Below are positions 1-11,649 of a stretch of DNA of 55,105 nucleotides, piece after piece. How positions within the stretch are numbered: the stretch's first letter is position 1; each line of letters starts with the position of its first letter. The translations under genes and the position numbers were made by a program. A model generated the notes under the pieces. The model was not told the origin of the DNA. It saw nothing but the letters and a program-made list of their open reading frames with translations, and ran no database searches. This stretch comes from Podochytrium sp. JEL0797. Taxonomy: Eukaryota; Chytridiomycota; Chytridiomycetes; Chytridiales; Chytriomycetaceae. Location: contig JADGJG010000064.1 of NCBI GenBank assembly GCA_027596195.1, positions 1-55,105 on the forward strand, read 5' to 3'.

Positions 1-3000
1 GAGAAACCGATTCAATAAGGCTTGCGACGCGCTCCCAAAGAACTGGGAAACGGGATAGACCTGATGGATTCTTACGAACGCGTTGAGTTTAAGAACGATT
101 TGTTGGGGCTTTGGATGAATCTGATGGGCGTGATGGGTGTGACTGCGGGTCGCTGATTGGGTACAGAGGACTGACAAACGATTCCTGTCGTTTTCGCGAT
201 GAGTAAAAAAAATTGAAACGCGATGGAACATCTCAAAACGCGGACGAACTTACTGCAGACAGATTTGACTGCTCTGATGAGACAATATACAATCCCAATG
301 GGGTGATTTCTCATTTCGTTCTCGATTCAATCACTCTCCGATATGTGGAAGCGCGTCGGAGTATCGAACCGTGATGATGCGCACGTGTTCGAGGATTGGA
401 CGCGTGTAAAAAAAGCTAGAAGGTAGAAGATATTGTGCGAGAATGAATTAATGACAGGAGAACCTCGAAAGAGAATAATTGGTGCAAGAGAGGAGGCCGT
501 GTAACAATGGAAAGTCATCTGTGCCCAAGGCGACCGAAGTCACCACCCCACTTCAACCGAGGATGCGGTGGGGCCCCTGGTTCCTTCCAGATCGAAAGGG
601 TGCGCAGACGAACCGCGATTGACCGAAGGCAATACATCCTCCAACCGAAGATCGAGAATGGCTCGCGGTGTTTCTCTCTTGATCCTCAACCGAAGATGAG
701 GATCACAGAGAGGTTGTTGCCCCGTTGAGAGAAACAGCTTTCCGTCTTGTCACGACAGCACGGGTGCGTGGTGGGCGCTAAATAAAAGAGGCTTATCTTT
801 GCATATCGAACCATGGTGATCGAACGAAAGGCCCGGAGTGGTTCAAGTTTGCGGATGCGAGGTGAACGCATTTTTTTCCCAAGTTTTGAAATCACAAAAA
901 CGCGTCGAAAGAATCCATAGGTTATTTTCATGATGCTGCAATCAGTTCCCCATCAATTCCTGCCACTTTCTGCATCCACAAAAGGCACTTTGAGGTGGAC
1001 CGGAGCATGGCCCTTGACGCCGTGTAACGAATTCCTCAGCGCGTCTTGCATCTTGGAAAACAGCGTCACAATCTCGCCGATAAAGCCGCCCACACAAACA
1101 GCTCCTAATATTAAAGCCAAAACACGCGTCAATATAGTGATGTAAGTATTAAATATGCGAAAAGAAAGCAACGAAGAGCGATGGGAGAATCGATGTGTAA
1201 TCGGTCTCAAATTTTCCTAAGTCTTTCGATTTCCGACTTTCCAAGAATTGCACGAATTGCGAAGTTTATTGTTAAGGAATATTGGAAGACGATTAAACCT
1301 TGCAAGCAGATATTTCCGAGCTGTCAGTTGGTGTTTGCGAAATCCGGCGGCCAAAACAATCATTCTTCCGACTCTCATCAGTCTCCTGCGCTCCCATGAA
1401 TTCAGCCGTCCAATCGCATTTCAGATGTCCTCCCACTGTCGAAATCCTCTGGCCATTAGTCGGTGAGTTTGTGTCCTCCATTGTTTCCCGAAATCGTGAC
1501 AGCCGCCGATGTTGACGAATTTCACAGCCTCACAACCCCAAGCCGTCCAACGCAGCTCATATAGTGACTTAAGCTGAAGATCTTTTCCGGTATGCTTTTT
1601 CCCCATTAAAGAGCGACCTTGCTGACGTTTCAACAGCATGACGACAGGGCCGAAACGAAAACTTGCAATATCGCTCGACGGCAGCTTTTCCCACGCGATT
1701 CACGAGTTGGACACGATTACTGATTCATCAAAGATGCTGCTTAGTACCTTTTTCACGTGGAATAGCGGGGGTAGGAGCGTGTGGGACTCTCATCTTGCCC
1801 AATGATCCCTTGATTCAATCCTTCCGCACGTGAGTCTGATCTCCGTTCCTCACCGATTCCGTCTCCGAATAGTCGTATTCCATCTTCGAATGATTCTGGT
1901 TCTTTGTTGGATCTCGCGCAGGGTTTCGAGGCACTGCGGATTCAAACACTCCCTGAATCTGAACGATTTCGCCACGACCAGCTCACGCGATCCAATTTCA
2001 ATCAATCGAAACCAGGAATAGCCTTTTAATGAAGCTTCCGGCAGTTGATTCAACCGAATTGTGATTTTTTGAAGCGGGCGAGAAGAATATGGGCGAATCT
2101 CGAAGAGGAGCGTTTCCGGGCAGCGAAAGACAGTTCTTGAGACTCACTATAGGTCGGTTTGATTCGCCAAAATGGTCTCGGGGCTTTGGCTTTGTGTCCT
2201 CCTTGACCCGCGATCGGTCCAACTGCTCGATTGGGGGGCATGGAATTCGGACAGGATGATCTGTTGCAGTTCCATGAATCCTAAACGAGTTGTTGAACCG
2301 AATTGTTGGCTGTTTATGGTGGTGATTCGTTGCGAGGCATTTGGGGGCGAATTCCGTGAGAAAAAATCGAATTTCATTTTCGAATCGAAAAGTTGCGGGT
2401 GGGTCCATCGCGCTGATGAGTTTTTTGTATCCACTCGAACCCCTGAAAAAGAGCGAATGGAGAATGCAAATTGTTTGCGGATTCGTCAGTGTCAGCACTT
2501 TGCGATCGAGAAAAGTCGAGTTTTGATGCGGTTCTTCCCGAACGTAGCCTGCGCCCCTCGAAATGCCATCAATAGTAGATTGGAATACAGTGATTCAGTC
2601 TCGATTCGATTTTCATCCTCCGACTTTGCATCGACCGTGAACCCAACAAAATCTTTCAAAAAGTGTCATCCAAAAACACGCGAGGTCGCAACCATTTCTA
2701 CTTTCCTCTCCATCGGGCCATATCCAGCAACCTTCAATATTTCCCTCCTCTGAGTCGATGTCAAGACACCAGGTCCTTCTCTCATGTGTCGTTTCCCGCC
2801 GACCAGGGTTCTCACACCCCACCCACTGCATCTTCCAGCAGCCTCATCGCTTCTTCCGAAAACCCTCCCATACTCAATAGTCTCGTAAGTCGTGCTTTTC
2901 ACCCCGCGTTGCCCCACTCTCATCACTTCCGCGTGTTTCTGGTTTGTCAGCTAATTGGTATCCGACTGTCGACACAGGTGCAACGCACACCACACGGCCT

Positions 3001-4206
3001 GACACTACTCCAGTACAAGCGCCGACCTGCTGCAAAGATCCGACGCGTTCGCGATTGCTGGAAATCCAATCGCCTGTCAATCAAGATCCCGCCGACGACC
3101 GGCGCCACCAAACGAACCGCGTCGCAACGTGACAGGGAGCTGCAGATGACTGCCAAAAGAATGTGTATATAGGTATCGAGTGTGTTTGCTCCTTCTCTCT
3201 TTTTTATTACAACACGTGTTCTGTCAAAGAATTGTCACTGAATCGCCCCTTTTTTTCCCCTCTTCCCGCAACACACAGAAATAAATTCCACACCGTTCAA
3301 CACACAACCATCAATCGGCCGTCGCGATCTCGTACTCGCAAGCCAGTCGAACTGATCTCTGTGACACCTCCTGTCGACCACGCGCCGCCGTCGCGTGAAG
3401 TCAACTCAGTCTCCCGCGACCAGCTTCAAGACCACAAGAACACAGCCCGCTATTGCAACACATCGTGACCAAGGATGCTATCTCCGATATATGGGTAGAA
3501 TTTTTTTTGTCTTTGTTTTTGTTTGTGACTGGACATGTCACTGACCAAAACCCCAACCTCTCCCAAACCACAGGACTCAAAACCAAATACAAAGGATTCC
3601 ACTTCACGCAACGACTATCGTAACCATCCGCTTTGTTGGATTCCCGAGCCGCGCCGGGCTTCCCTCGCAACAAGACGACGCAAGACCAAACTTAAACGGG
3701 TTACAACAGAATGCTAAGCAGTGAAAAATCCCAAGCAGGCCTGTGGAATCAAACGCTCTGGTTCGAATTCAATTGTTGCTTGGATGGGTGCGCCGAGGTT
3801 CTCACGCATCACTCTCATACATTTTTTGCATGGTTCTCTTTTCGGAATGCGGCGCTCTCGACCAAGACAACCTCTCAGGATCGGACACGCTATCCTACAA
3901 CTTTGGCCAAACGAGTCCAGAATCGATATGGTGGAAATGATTCTCGCCTCCACGCGGCTTTCGCTGGAAACGCAGACATGCGGCCAAGTAGAATCACACG
4001 GCCTCTGAAATTCAACTTCCTGGTAAGATTTCTATTTTTTTGAGTGCGAGCTGCAAGGCTCTAATCCTTGGCTCATTTTTGTTTTTGGAACGCAGCGTCC
4101 TCGTTTTCCAAAAACTCTGGGAATTCGGATAGATTCTCGCGTTAGCCAAACATGAAGTTCGAGCCCGATAAAACCGGAACCCACCGACCCAAGTCGCAAG
4201 TCGGAT
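1..4206. other. Gene-poor region without a convincing intact gene
   Basis: I see no reading frame here with recognisable domains or a consistent exon structure. Open frames up to about 190 codons exist (for example 2172-2753 plus and 2663-3172 plus), but they have no family resemblance and overlap others of equal length. CpG content is normal for this genome, unlike the island at 16.5-23 kb. Positions 1230-1560 are an old repeat, listed separately. Short stretches near 3550-3990 on the plus strand look faintly coding, but stops and frame changes interrupt them and I cannot name them. Confidence 0.5.
1230..1560. repeat. Dispersed repeat, copy 1 (partner 11322-11636)
   Basis: This segment aligns by eye over about 320 bp, in the same orientation, with 11322-11636. 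Shared blocks include GCGAAGTTTATT, GTTTGCGAAATCC, CCAAAACAATCA, TCGAAATCCT and GATGTTGACGAATTTC, separated by substitutions and small gaps. Identity looks like roughly 75 percent. A minus-strand frame (1293-1481) and its partner (11373-11561) share conceptual residues such as DCFG and ISQT, so the repeat may derive from coding sequence. The family is unknown. Confidence 0.6.
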
Positions 4207-4330
4207 TGTGGGCAAGGCGAGTTTGACGCGGAATCAACACAACCGGAAGAGCGCGTCCATGCCGTGAGAAACAAGGTTCGTGGTGATGCACTCTAACGCG
4301 GCGACTCAATCATGGCGGACTTGCGTTTGA
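4207..4330. repeat. 124-bp direct repeat, unit A
   Basis: The unit runs from TGTGGGCAAGGCGAG to ACTTGCGTTTGA and recurs at 4419-4542 with the same length and only a handful of substitutions, clustered in its middle and near its end. The two units are 212 bp apart, start to start. No coding potential was recognised. Confidence 0.85.
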
Positions 4331-4418
4331 AATATTGGAGCAAGCTGAACGTTCTAGTCGATTTAGACTGACCCAGAACCGTTTTTTTCCCACCACAACA
4401 CACAGATTCCATCGCGGC

Positions 4419-4542
4419 TGTGGGCAAGGCGAGTTTGACGCGGAATCAACACAACCGGAAGAGCGCATGTATGTCGCGAGAAACAAGGTTCGTGGTGATG
4501 CACTCTAACGCGGCGACTCAATCATGGTGGACTTGCGTTTGA
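4419..4542. repeat. 124-bp direct repeat, unit B
   Basis: Second copy of the unit at 4207-4330, in the same orientation and about 94 percent identical by eye. The 88 bp between the units are not repeated, so this is a spaced duplication and not a contiguous tandem array. Confidence 0.85.
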
Positions 4543-4759
4543 TCGACGCTCGTGGGTCTTACTGTTGCCGAGTTCGGATGGAAATCAGCACTTTTGCTGG
4601 GCCTCGTTGCGTTAAATGACGATTACATTCAGCTGATTCATATATTCTCCGATTTCCACGGGCCACTTGTTTGGCTGATTGAGGTATGGTCATACATACA
4701 CACACACCACTCGCGTTTTGAGAAGCCTGTCTTTGCGTGGTTTGGAGTTTTATTTGTCA

Positions 4760-4995
4760 TGCAAGATCAAATAAAGTGGAATCATCATGTTTATTATTTG
4801 CGTGGTCGCGACAGACGAGAATTACCTCGGTGCTGGGTGGGTTGGGTCCATCAACGACACGCTTGTTCCGCAGAGGAAAATGTTTGCAAATACAACATAC
4901 CTCTCCCAAACGATCCATTCTGTATCGAATAAATTCGCGCCCGGCATCAGCGGTTCCACCAAAGATCGGCAATCGCGTTCGCTGCCCACTGTTGT
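4760..4995 (-). pseudogene. Decayed 3' gene end, related to 10310-10533
   Basis: Read on the minus strand, this stretch encodes LRNKRVVDGPNP and is followed by a non-coding tail containing ATAAACATGATGATTCCAC and a T-rich end. The plus strand at 10310-10533 carries a related end (MRNKPVAEGPNALQR, stop, then the same tail). The tail match of about 28 bp is nearly perfect, whereas the coding part is diverged. The minus frame here lacks a clear stop after the shared peptide, and its upstream part changes frame, so I treat it as a broken copy. The protein family is not recognised. Confidence 0.4.
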
Positions 4996-5879
4996 ATTCC
5001 CTCAAGGCCTGAAGTCTTGATAAGTACACATCATCAGAACATCGCGTTACCTTGTGGTTGTCTTGGCTCTTCATTCCAAAATCCAAGTGAAAACGACTTG
5101 AAGAGGCCATGAGAAAGCGCGACTCTCCGCCCCAAACAGTTTCCATCCACACACCAATCTGGAGATCGGTTGGCGATCGCCTCGGAAGCCGAATGTCCTG
5201 CGAAGACAAGCGTTCACAGCCACGACCGCCGGTGGATTTGTTCTGTCTGGGATGAGTCGCTGAACGTTTTTTCGAGGGTCGAGTGTGGTCGCGTCGTGTG
5301 TGTCTAAAATATAACGTGCTTTGATGAGTGAGTCTCAAAAGTCCTGGAAGGAAGAAGCTGAGCTGAAGACACACACATTCGAGGACACTTTGACAGGTGG
5401 ACAAAACACAACTTGAGTTGACGTCGCGACGAGAGACAACGGGACACGATGATAAAATACATGAGGTGATAGTTGAAGACTGGGGGCCTGTGTTGGAATC
5501 GTATTGTGGGTTGAATTTGATGGTTGCGTCTTACCAGCAGAGTGAGACATTCGCCAGCAACAGTACACGCAGATAGTAATTCAATTTAGCGGAGACTGCG
5601 GATGCTGTTGATGTTGGTTGCTGCGTCAATGTAAAATCCTGACAGCGGCAGCAAACAAAATTAACGTACTCGGAGGTACAGAAGAGGGTGCGGCGCGTTC
5701 CGTGGGCGTGAATTAAGTGCATATCAGTGAAGGACGCGTGTAAATTGCTGCGATGACAAGAGGCGGCGTTGGTCGAAGTCATGCCGAATTGTTTTGGGAC
5801 TGATTTTCGAATCAGAATTTTCTATGTTTTTTTCGTAAAACTTCATTCGAAGTTGAAAGAGGATACAATTCTTTTCGGA

Positions 5880-6720
5880 TATGGAGTTGAGGAAGTCGAA
5901 CTCCTCGTTCACTCCACCACCTCCAAACCCAAAACTTTTATACACCCCAACCCGGGGGATTGCTTCACTCATCTTCTTCCATATCTCCGTCAAAAGCCAC
6001 GGCCCATGCCGCAACACGGTTCGACCCTCGCGCCCTTTACTCACTCAAACACGCGTGGGCCCTTGAACACATGCCCTTCGGGAGCGTTTGCGCATTCGCC
6101 GCATTGTGCAAATTTCCGATATATGCTGGAGGAGCACGAGAGCGTTTGAAGAATACATCAGATGTGCTGGGGAGTGGGGTGGAAGAGGATGGGTATGTGA
6201 GGATTTGGGTGTGGTGTGTGGTCGGGACAGTCGAGACTACGGTTTTTGCGCAACAATGTGGGCTTGATGGGATATAAAGAAGATTCTCGATTGATGGGGT
6301 CATGGGTGTGGGTGGTTGAAGCGAGTCTCCGCCCGCAACATTTGGGCAATGTAATCCTTTGGTTGGGGGCTCTCCTTCCGGTTCTAACACTACGGCCAGT
6401 CCGAGAATCGCAAGATTCAGATTGGTTAGGCGACGGAAATGGCGGCTTTGAGGATGGCAGTATATTTGGCGTTGTTGGACTATCGGTGCGGATTCGGGGG
6501 AAGTCGGTTTTGGTGTTGGGGGAGGGACATTTGGCGGGCTCCGGTTGGAGGTGATCAAGAGTGTCGGGTGGTCCAAGGAAAACGACGGGCGAAGGCGGCG
6601 TTGAGGGCATCGCAGCCCCTTTTTGATGATGAGACCCTCCGGCGGACACGGCGATGGAGAGTGCGTGAGATGTTTGCCTAGAGATCCCTAGAGAGTCCCA
6701 GGGATGCCCAGGGAGGGCCA
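5880..6720 (-). pseudogene. Internally deleted relic of the KDM3-like JmjC gene
   Basis: Two blocks match the intact JmjC gene at 13085-15230. Positions 6400-6720 correspond to its N-terminal part (shared LITSNR, a Pro/Ser/Asn-rich stretch, then a basic stretch). Positions 5880-6340 correspond to its C-terminal extension (shared QCGECANAPE, VFKG, GRTVLR, GPW). About 1.4 kb of the intact gene, equivalent to roughly 13480-14870, is missing between the blocks. That removes the zinc-finger and JmjC catalytic regions, including the iron ligands. The C-terminal block also has a frame change and a stop relative to the intact gene. It lies in the same orientation as its parent and belongs to a larger duplicated and decayed segment. 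Confidence 0.75.
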
Positions 6721-6721
6721 C

Positions 6722-7758
6722 GGATGTCTAGAGAAAACGCTGCAGAGAGACACGCGATTTTTTGGAGCGAGTTTCCTCAGAGTTTCCTGTTGGAGGGGGG
6801 GTATATGGGCGGCCTCTGGCTCAGCGGGTTTGGTTTCCATTGGGCAAACTGCATTTCAACACTTGGACCCCTACACGCCTCGTCTCCCAATTCGTTTCCC
6901 ACGCGTCAAACAACCCCTCTGATCAGATTCGTTCTTCTCTTTCGTGGTTTCGCCCATAACACCATTGCCACATCATTTTAATTCTTACATCTGGCGATGA
7001 TCATCTTTTCGTGATACGGAACTTTACAGTCAACGAGAATTTATTAGTTTTCTTTTACGCGGAAGGAGGGTGGTCTTGTAAGAGCGGAGGAATAATAATA
7101 CTGTCATTCCCTTTACCGCTACGGCTGAAATTGCTTTTAGGCAACGTGTACCCCGCATGCCACAGCCCACGAGTGCAGAGGTTCCCTAAATGCTTACCAA
7201 ATCATAATGGCTTTGTCACCGTGTTGTGTGCCCTTCTTCCTGGAGGGCTTTGTCAGCACCCCTTTTTAATCAATGTCAAATTATTGTCAAAGCCTCAGAA
7301 AATTTTCCAATTTGATAATTCCCATCAAATAGGTAACCTCGAATCCAGCAGACACGAGAACATTCCATTCTATCTTCCGCACCAGTCAAGTCTGTGTCAT
7401 TCACTCGAATATGTTTTCCTCTTGAAGGTGTGAAAGCCATAAGCCGTAGCGTAAGCCATATTGTGGCTGGAAATTGGAAAATTTTCAACACTCAAAATAT
7501 CGAACCTTTACACGTGGTGGTCCAACGCGCGTTCACTGAGGTGCCGGCACGGCAGCGCAGACAGTTTGAAGCAATATTTGCGGATGCGAGAAAAGCTGTC
7601 TGAGTTAAGCTGGCAGCCGAGTTTCCGGTCGAAAATGACATGTCAGGTGACAAATATGCTCTTCTATGATCGGAGCCACCCAACACGTGACGAAAGCTTG
7701 CCGAAAACGGTTATAAAGAGGAGGGGAGGCTGACATTTCCCTCCCCATCAACTCACAA
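6722..7758. other. Non-coding upstream region of the hexosaminidase
   Basis: No gene is supported. Around 6680-6735 short phrases such as CTAGAGA and CCAGGGA recur. A weakly coding-like frame near 7460-7610 ends in stops. The last 50 bp hold a TATA box and the start region of the GH20 gene. The rest shows nothing I can name. Confidence 0.5.
7712..7717 (+). promoter_or_regulatory. TATA box of the hexosaminidase gene
   Basis: TATAAA lies 42 bp before the ATG at 7759, in a purine-rich setting. It is a plausible core promoter by position and is not experimentally supported. Confidence 0.5.
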
Positions 7759-9804
7759 ATGCACTTGACTTCAATTCTCGCTGCCTCTGCCTTTTCAGTT
7801 GGCGTGTCGGCTCAGGCCAGCGCGTCCCCATTGGCGCCGGTCCCACACAACCTCCTCTGGCCCAGACCCCAAAAGTTTACTCACGGAACCACTGAGACTT
7901 TCTTCAGCCCCGTTCAGGTTGATATCGCCATCACGGCCGTCAACGGAAACCAAGCCATGCTTGAGAGAGTGAGTTCTAAATGCGTATTCCCTCGACCCTC
8001 GACTTAACGTTTCTGGCGTTCAATAGGCGGCCAAGCGTTTCCGCGCCGATGTCCTCAAAGTCGGTTGTGACAACAACCAAGGATCCGGCGGCATCACCTC
8101 CGTGTCCGTCACCGTTTCTGGAACCGACCCCAAAGACCTCGCTCAAGCTGACGAGTCCTACACTCTCACCACGTCCGCGACTGGAGTGATCATCAAGGCT
8201 CAACACTCTGTTGGGGCCCTCCGCGCCTTCGAGACTCTCGGTCAGTTGGTTAAGCCGGTCGAAAAGCTTCCATTCCACGTCAAGTCCGATTCCACTGGAT
8301 GCAAAGCCGCTGTCGCTGCTGGCTTCAAGTCCGGATTCGTTATTCCAGTATGTTGAAATCTGTTCAAATTCAACTGTTGTACGTAACCGCTCATGTTAAA
8401 ATGTATCTCAATTTCAAACAGGCTGGTCCATGGGCCATCGAAGACAAGCCCTCTTACAACTGGAGAGGAATCTCTCTCGACACGTCGCGTAACTACATTC
8501 CCGTCTCCTCCATCCTCCGCACCCTCGATGGTATGAGTGCCACCAAGCTCAACGTCCTCCACTGGCACATTGTCGATGCGACCTCCTTCCCCATGGTTTC
8601 TACCACGTACCCCGACTTGATCGATACTGCCTACAGCAAGCTCTCGATCTACACTTACGCTGACGTCAAGGCTATCATTGACTACGCTGCCGACCGCGGT
8701 ATTCGTGTGATCCCCGAGTTTGACCAGCCCGCCCACGCCTACGCCTTCAGCCACGCCAAGGGCCTCAAGCCCTTTGTCCTCTGCCCCAACGGAGGCGCTG
8801 GTGGTACGAATTCGTTCTGGCCCACCTGCGCAGAGCCCCCTTGCGGAAACGTCAACGTTGCCGACCCCGGTGCTGCCCCCGCCATTGGAAAGCTTCTCCA
8901 GGAATACGCCAACCTCTTCCCAGACTCGGTGTTCCACATGGGTGGAGACGAGGTGCAGAACTTTTGTTTCGCCAACTCCCCCGAATACACGGACGTTGTG
9001 TTTGGAAAGGGAAAGCCCATTCCTGCCACAGGGACCCCCGAGTGGGTTGCTGGACTTGGACGTGTTTACCAGCTCTACACGGACTACCTCCTCAAGAATT
9101 CCATTAACGGCAAGACCCCCATGTTTTGGGAGGACATTGTCATTAACGACGGTGTTGTTGCGCCCAAGGGATCCGTCATTCAGATTTGGAACTCGTGGGA
9201 CAACGCGGTGGGCAAGAACTCCATGCAGAAGGTGCTTGATATGAACACTAAGGGCGCCGGATACAAAATTGTCGACACCAACAACGACTACTATTACTTT
9301 GATGGAGGTTCGGGCGCCTGGTTGACCGACCGTGGATTCGGACCGGGTGGAGACTCGTGGAAGGAGAACTACTGGACCAACTACAAGGGCTGGGCGCGCG
9401 TCTACCAGCACGATCCCCGCCGCTCTGTTATGGAGAACCGCACCGACACTACTGGAACTGGGCTTGCCGGTCCTTTGGTGGGAGACGTCTCTGCGATTGT
9501 CGGAGCCGAAGTTGCCATTTGGGGAGAGAGAACCTCGGACTCCAACTTGGACGTCAAGTTGTGGCCGCGTGCCGCTGCTATGGCCGAGGCCATGTGGTCT
9601 GCCGATTCCTTCCCGGACCCCACCCACAAGGATCAGTTTGAGGCCCAACCGCGTCTTGAGGTGTTCAGAGACCGTTTGATTGCGCGTGGATTCACTGCCG
9701 AGACGCTGCAGCCTTACTACTGCCGCAACAACCAGTGTGGTGCTGCTTTCTCGGGTTATCCCGCCGATCAGGCTTACGGAAACGTTGCCCCAACTGCTTG
9801 GTAA
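7759..9804 (+). CDS. Secreted beta-N-acetylhexosaminidase (GH20)
   Basis: Exons 7759-7968, 8027-8347 and 8422-9804 join in frame to 637 residues; both introns are GT-AG. The first ~19 residues (MHLTSILAASAFSVGVSAQA) form a signal peptide, so the enzyme should be secreted or sent to vacuole or cell wall. The N-terminal part (to ~170) fits the GH20b-like domain. The C-terminal ~460 residues fit the TIM barrel, with HWHIVD, EFDQPAHA and the catalytic Asp-Glu pair in HMGGDEV (D353, E354). In this family the Asp positions the substrate acetamido group and the Glu is the general acid. The expected role is removing terminal GlcNAc from chitin oligomers or N-glycans. Length is normal for fungal enzymes. 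AATAAA at 9844-9849 is a likely polyadenylation signal. Confidence 0.95.
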
Positions 9805-10309
9805 ACAGTTACTGCGGTGAAGAGTAGAAATAGAGAAATTGAAAATAAACTTTTTTTGAAAGAGAATACGCAAAAACTGGGTGATTGTATCGGGTTTTAT
9901 TACCCTAAAAACCATAACCCACTATAGACCTTAAATAATTCCGGCTGGACAACACGCATTGAGAACGCCAAGAGGTGGCATCATCCGTATCAGACGCAGA
10001 GTTTAGCCGTGATTGTAACCAAAAAATCAAAACGAACGAGTCGCAGTCATGCGACCCAGGGTGGTGCTCATCCACTATTCATCTTTTCTCTCTGGAGCGT
10101 TGAAATTATTTTTCGACCATTTGATCCCTTGGATCGGCCTGAGAGTATGCGATTTTTACTCGCAGATGAATATTCAAACGACGCACTCCACTCCTCTATT
10201 GCGGATTCTGTATCAGGGATCTGCTCTCATTCCAGAAGTGACCGAATATATTGGAGTCGCGTTCTTTCTCCTGAGAACTCTGTTTCATATCTGTGACATT
10301 GACAGGCCA

Positions 10310-10533
10310 TTGTCCAAGTCCTCGAACCAGAAACTCAACAACGAGCATTGTTCCGTGATATTCACAACGACTGGAACGCCCTCGGAAGCGAGTTTCTGAT
10401 GCGCAACAAGCCTGTCGCTGAAGGACCCAACGCACTTCAGAGGTGATCCTCGTTATTTTCTGTCTCGAATTTTGTTCTTTCGGGATCTTTCGGATGCATA
10501 CACAAAATAAACATGATGATTCCACTTTATTTA
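10310..10533 (+). pseudogene. Orphan last exon with tail, related to 4760-4995
   Basis: After a plausible acceptor (CATTGACAG) the frame reads AIVQVLEPETQQ, then DIHNDWNALGSEFL, then MRNKPVAEGPNALQR and a stop at 10441-10443. A tail with AATAAACATGATGATTCC follows. This looks like a genuine terminal exon. I could not connect it to a convincing upstream exon, although frames at 10050-10290 are open. A relative lies inverted at 4760-4995. The family is unknown, and the piece may be a remnant of a gene that decayed on both sides of the duplicated segment. Confidence 0.4.
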
Positions 10534-11031
10534 CTCTGTGCTCCTGAAATAAAATTCCAAAACAACCAAAGATGGGGATCTCAAAACGCACTTGACGTTT
10601 GTCAACGGAACAGTTGCAAAAATTGGTGAATCTCCGTGGCATTTAGCTTTTCCTCCAAGAGCATGGATCAACATTTGTGGGGCAGGTCTCTTCACCTAAC
10701 ACCGAAATCGCACAAGTCATTTACGCGGTTCTCGAATGCTCGTTTTCCATCGAAACTTCTGCAGCTTCTTTGAGCTTTGAATTGCACCATCAATTCAGCC
10801 CTTCTTCGCTCCTCTCCCTTAACTAATACCTAAATGTGCCAACTCAAATCACGCGAAGAATCCTTCCAGAGCTCAAACCGAGATCTCTTCCTCTCTCTTC
10901 AATCATGCAACGATGCGTTGCGAAAGGGGAAATTTCGGCGGGTGGTGGCTGAAGGGCAGATGGAGGAGCCCACAGCCGAGAAGCAGAAATAAAATAACGA
11001 AGCAAAAAGAAACGTTTCTGAGCTTGAACTC

Positions 11032-11210
11032 CAATTCACCCCTTACCAAGCCTTCTTCCGCAACACCACTGAAGGAAAAGCGCTCTTCAAAAAATTGCAA
11101 GCCGTCCAAGCCCTCGACATTTCCGATCCGCGGGAAGCTTCTCGGTTCGAGATGACCCTTGAGAAAGCACTCCCATGCAGAGTGGCGAGTGCAACTAAGT
11201 TATCCTCACC
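11032..11210 (+). pseudogene. Coding-like fragment of unknown family
   Basis: The plus frame reads FTPYQAFFRNTTEGKALFKK, then LQAVQALDISDPREASRFEM, then TLEKALPCRVASATK. Its composition is typical of a soluble helical protein and its codon use is GC-ending like neighbouring genes. It has no start and no convincing flanking exons, so it is probably an exon left from a decayed gene. No family was recognised. Confidence 0.35.
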
Positions 11211-11321
11211 TGCCAAACAGCGCTTGATATAAAGCCAAAAAATGGGTCAATATAATATAATAAAGGATTGAAGATGCGCAAGAAAGCAATCAAAACCGAC
11301 GTGAAATCAGTCTCATCCATC

Positions 11322-11636
11322 TGCGACTTTTCCAGGAATTACATGAATCGCGAAGTTTATTATTATAGGCGATTAAGACGTGCGAGCAGATACTTCCGGG
11401 CTGGCATTCTGTGTTTGCGAAATCCAGCACCCAAAACAATCACCCCCCCAATTCTCGATCTCACATTCTCCCATGAAATAAGCAGTCAAATCGAATTTCG
11501 GAAATCTCCTCTCTATCGAAATCCTGCGTCCATTATTCGGTGGGTCCCAATTGTTTCCCAAAAAATTCGACAGCCGCGGATGTTGACGAATTTCGCAACT
11601 TCATTCCCCACCCCAAACTGTCCAACGCAACAGCGG
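11322..11636. repeat. Dispersed repeat, copy 2 (partner 1230-1560)
   Basis: Second copy of the ~320-bp repeat described at 1230-1560, in the same orientation. It sits at a comparable place relative to the intact JmjC gene as copy 1 does to the JmjC relic, which supports a common segmental duplication. Confidence 0.6.
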
Positions 11637-11649
11637 CGTGTTTGGATGC

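Noticed and set aside
2663..3172. 169-codon plus frame and the phrase DTGAT nearby in another frame, resembling a retroelement protease motif
   Set aside because: A five-residue match without the rest of a protease or an adjacent reverse transcriptase is not evidence. Overlapping frames are equally open.
8242..9915. 557-codon open frame on the minus strand opposite the hexosaminidase
   Set aside because: It is the mirror of a highly expressed-looking GC-ending gene. It runs through both the GH20 catalytic exon and an intron, and the conceptual protein has Val/Gly-rich shadow composition with no domains.
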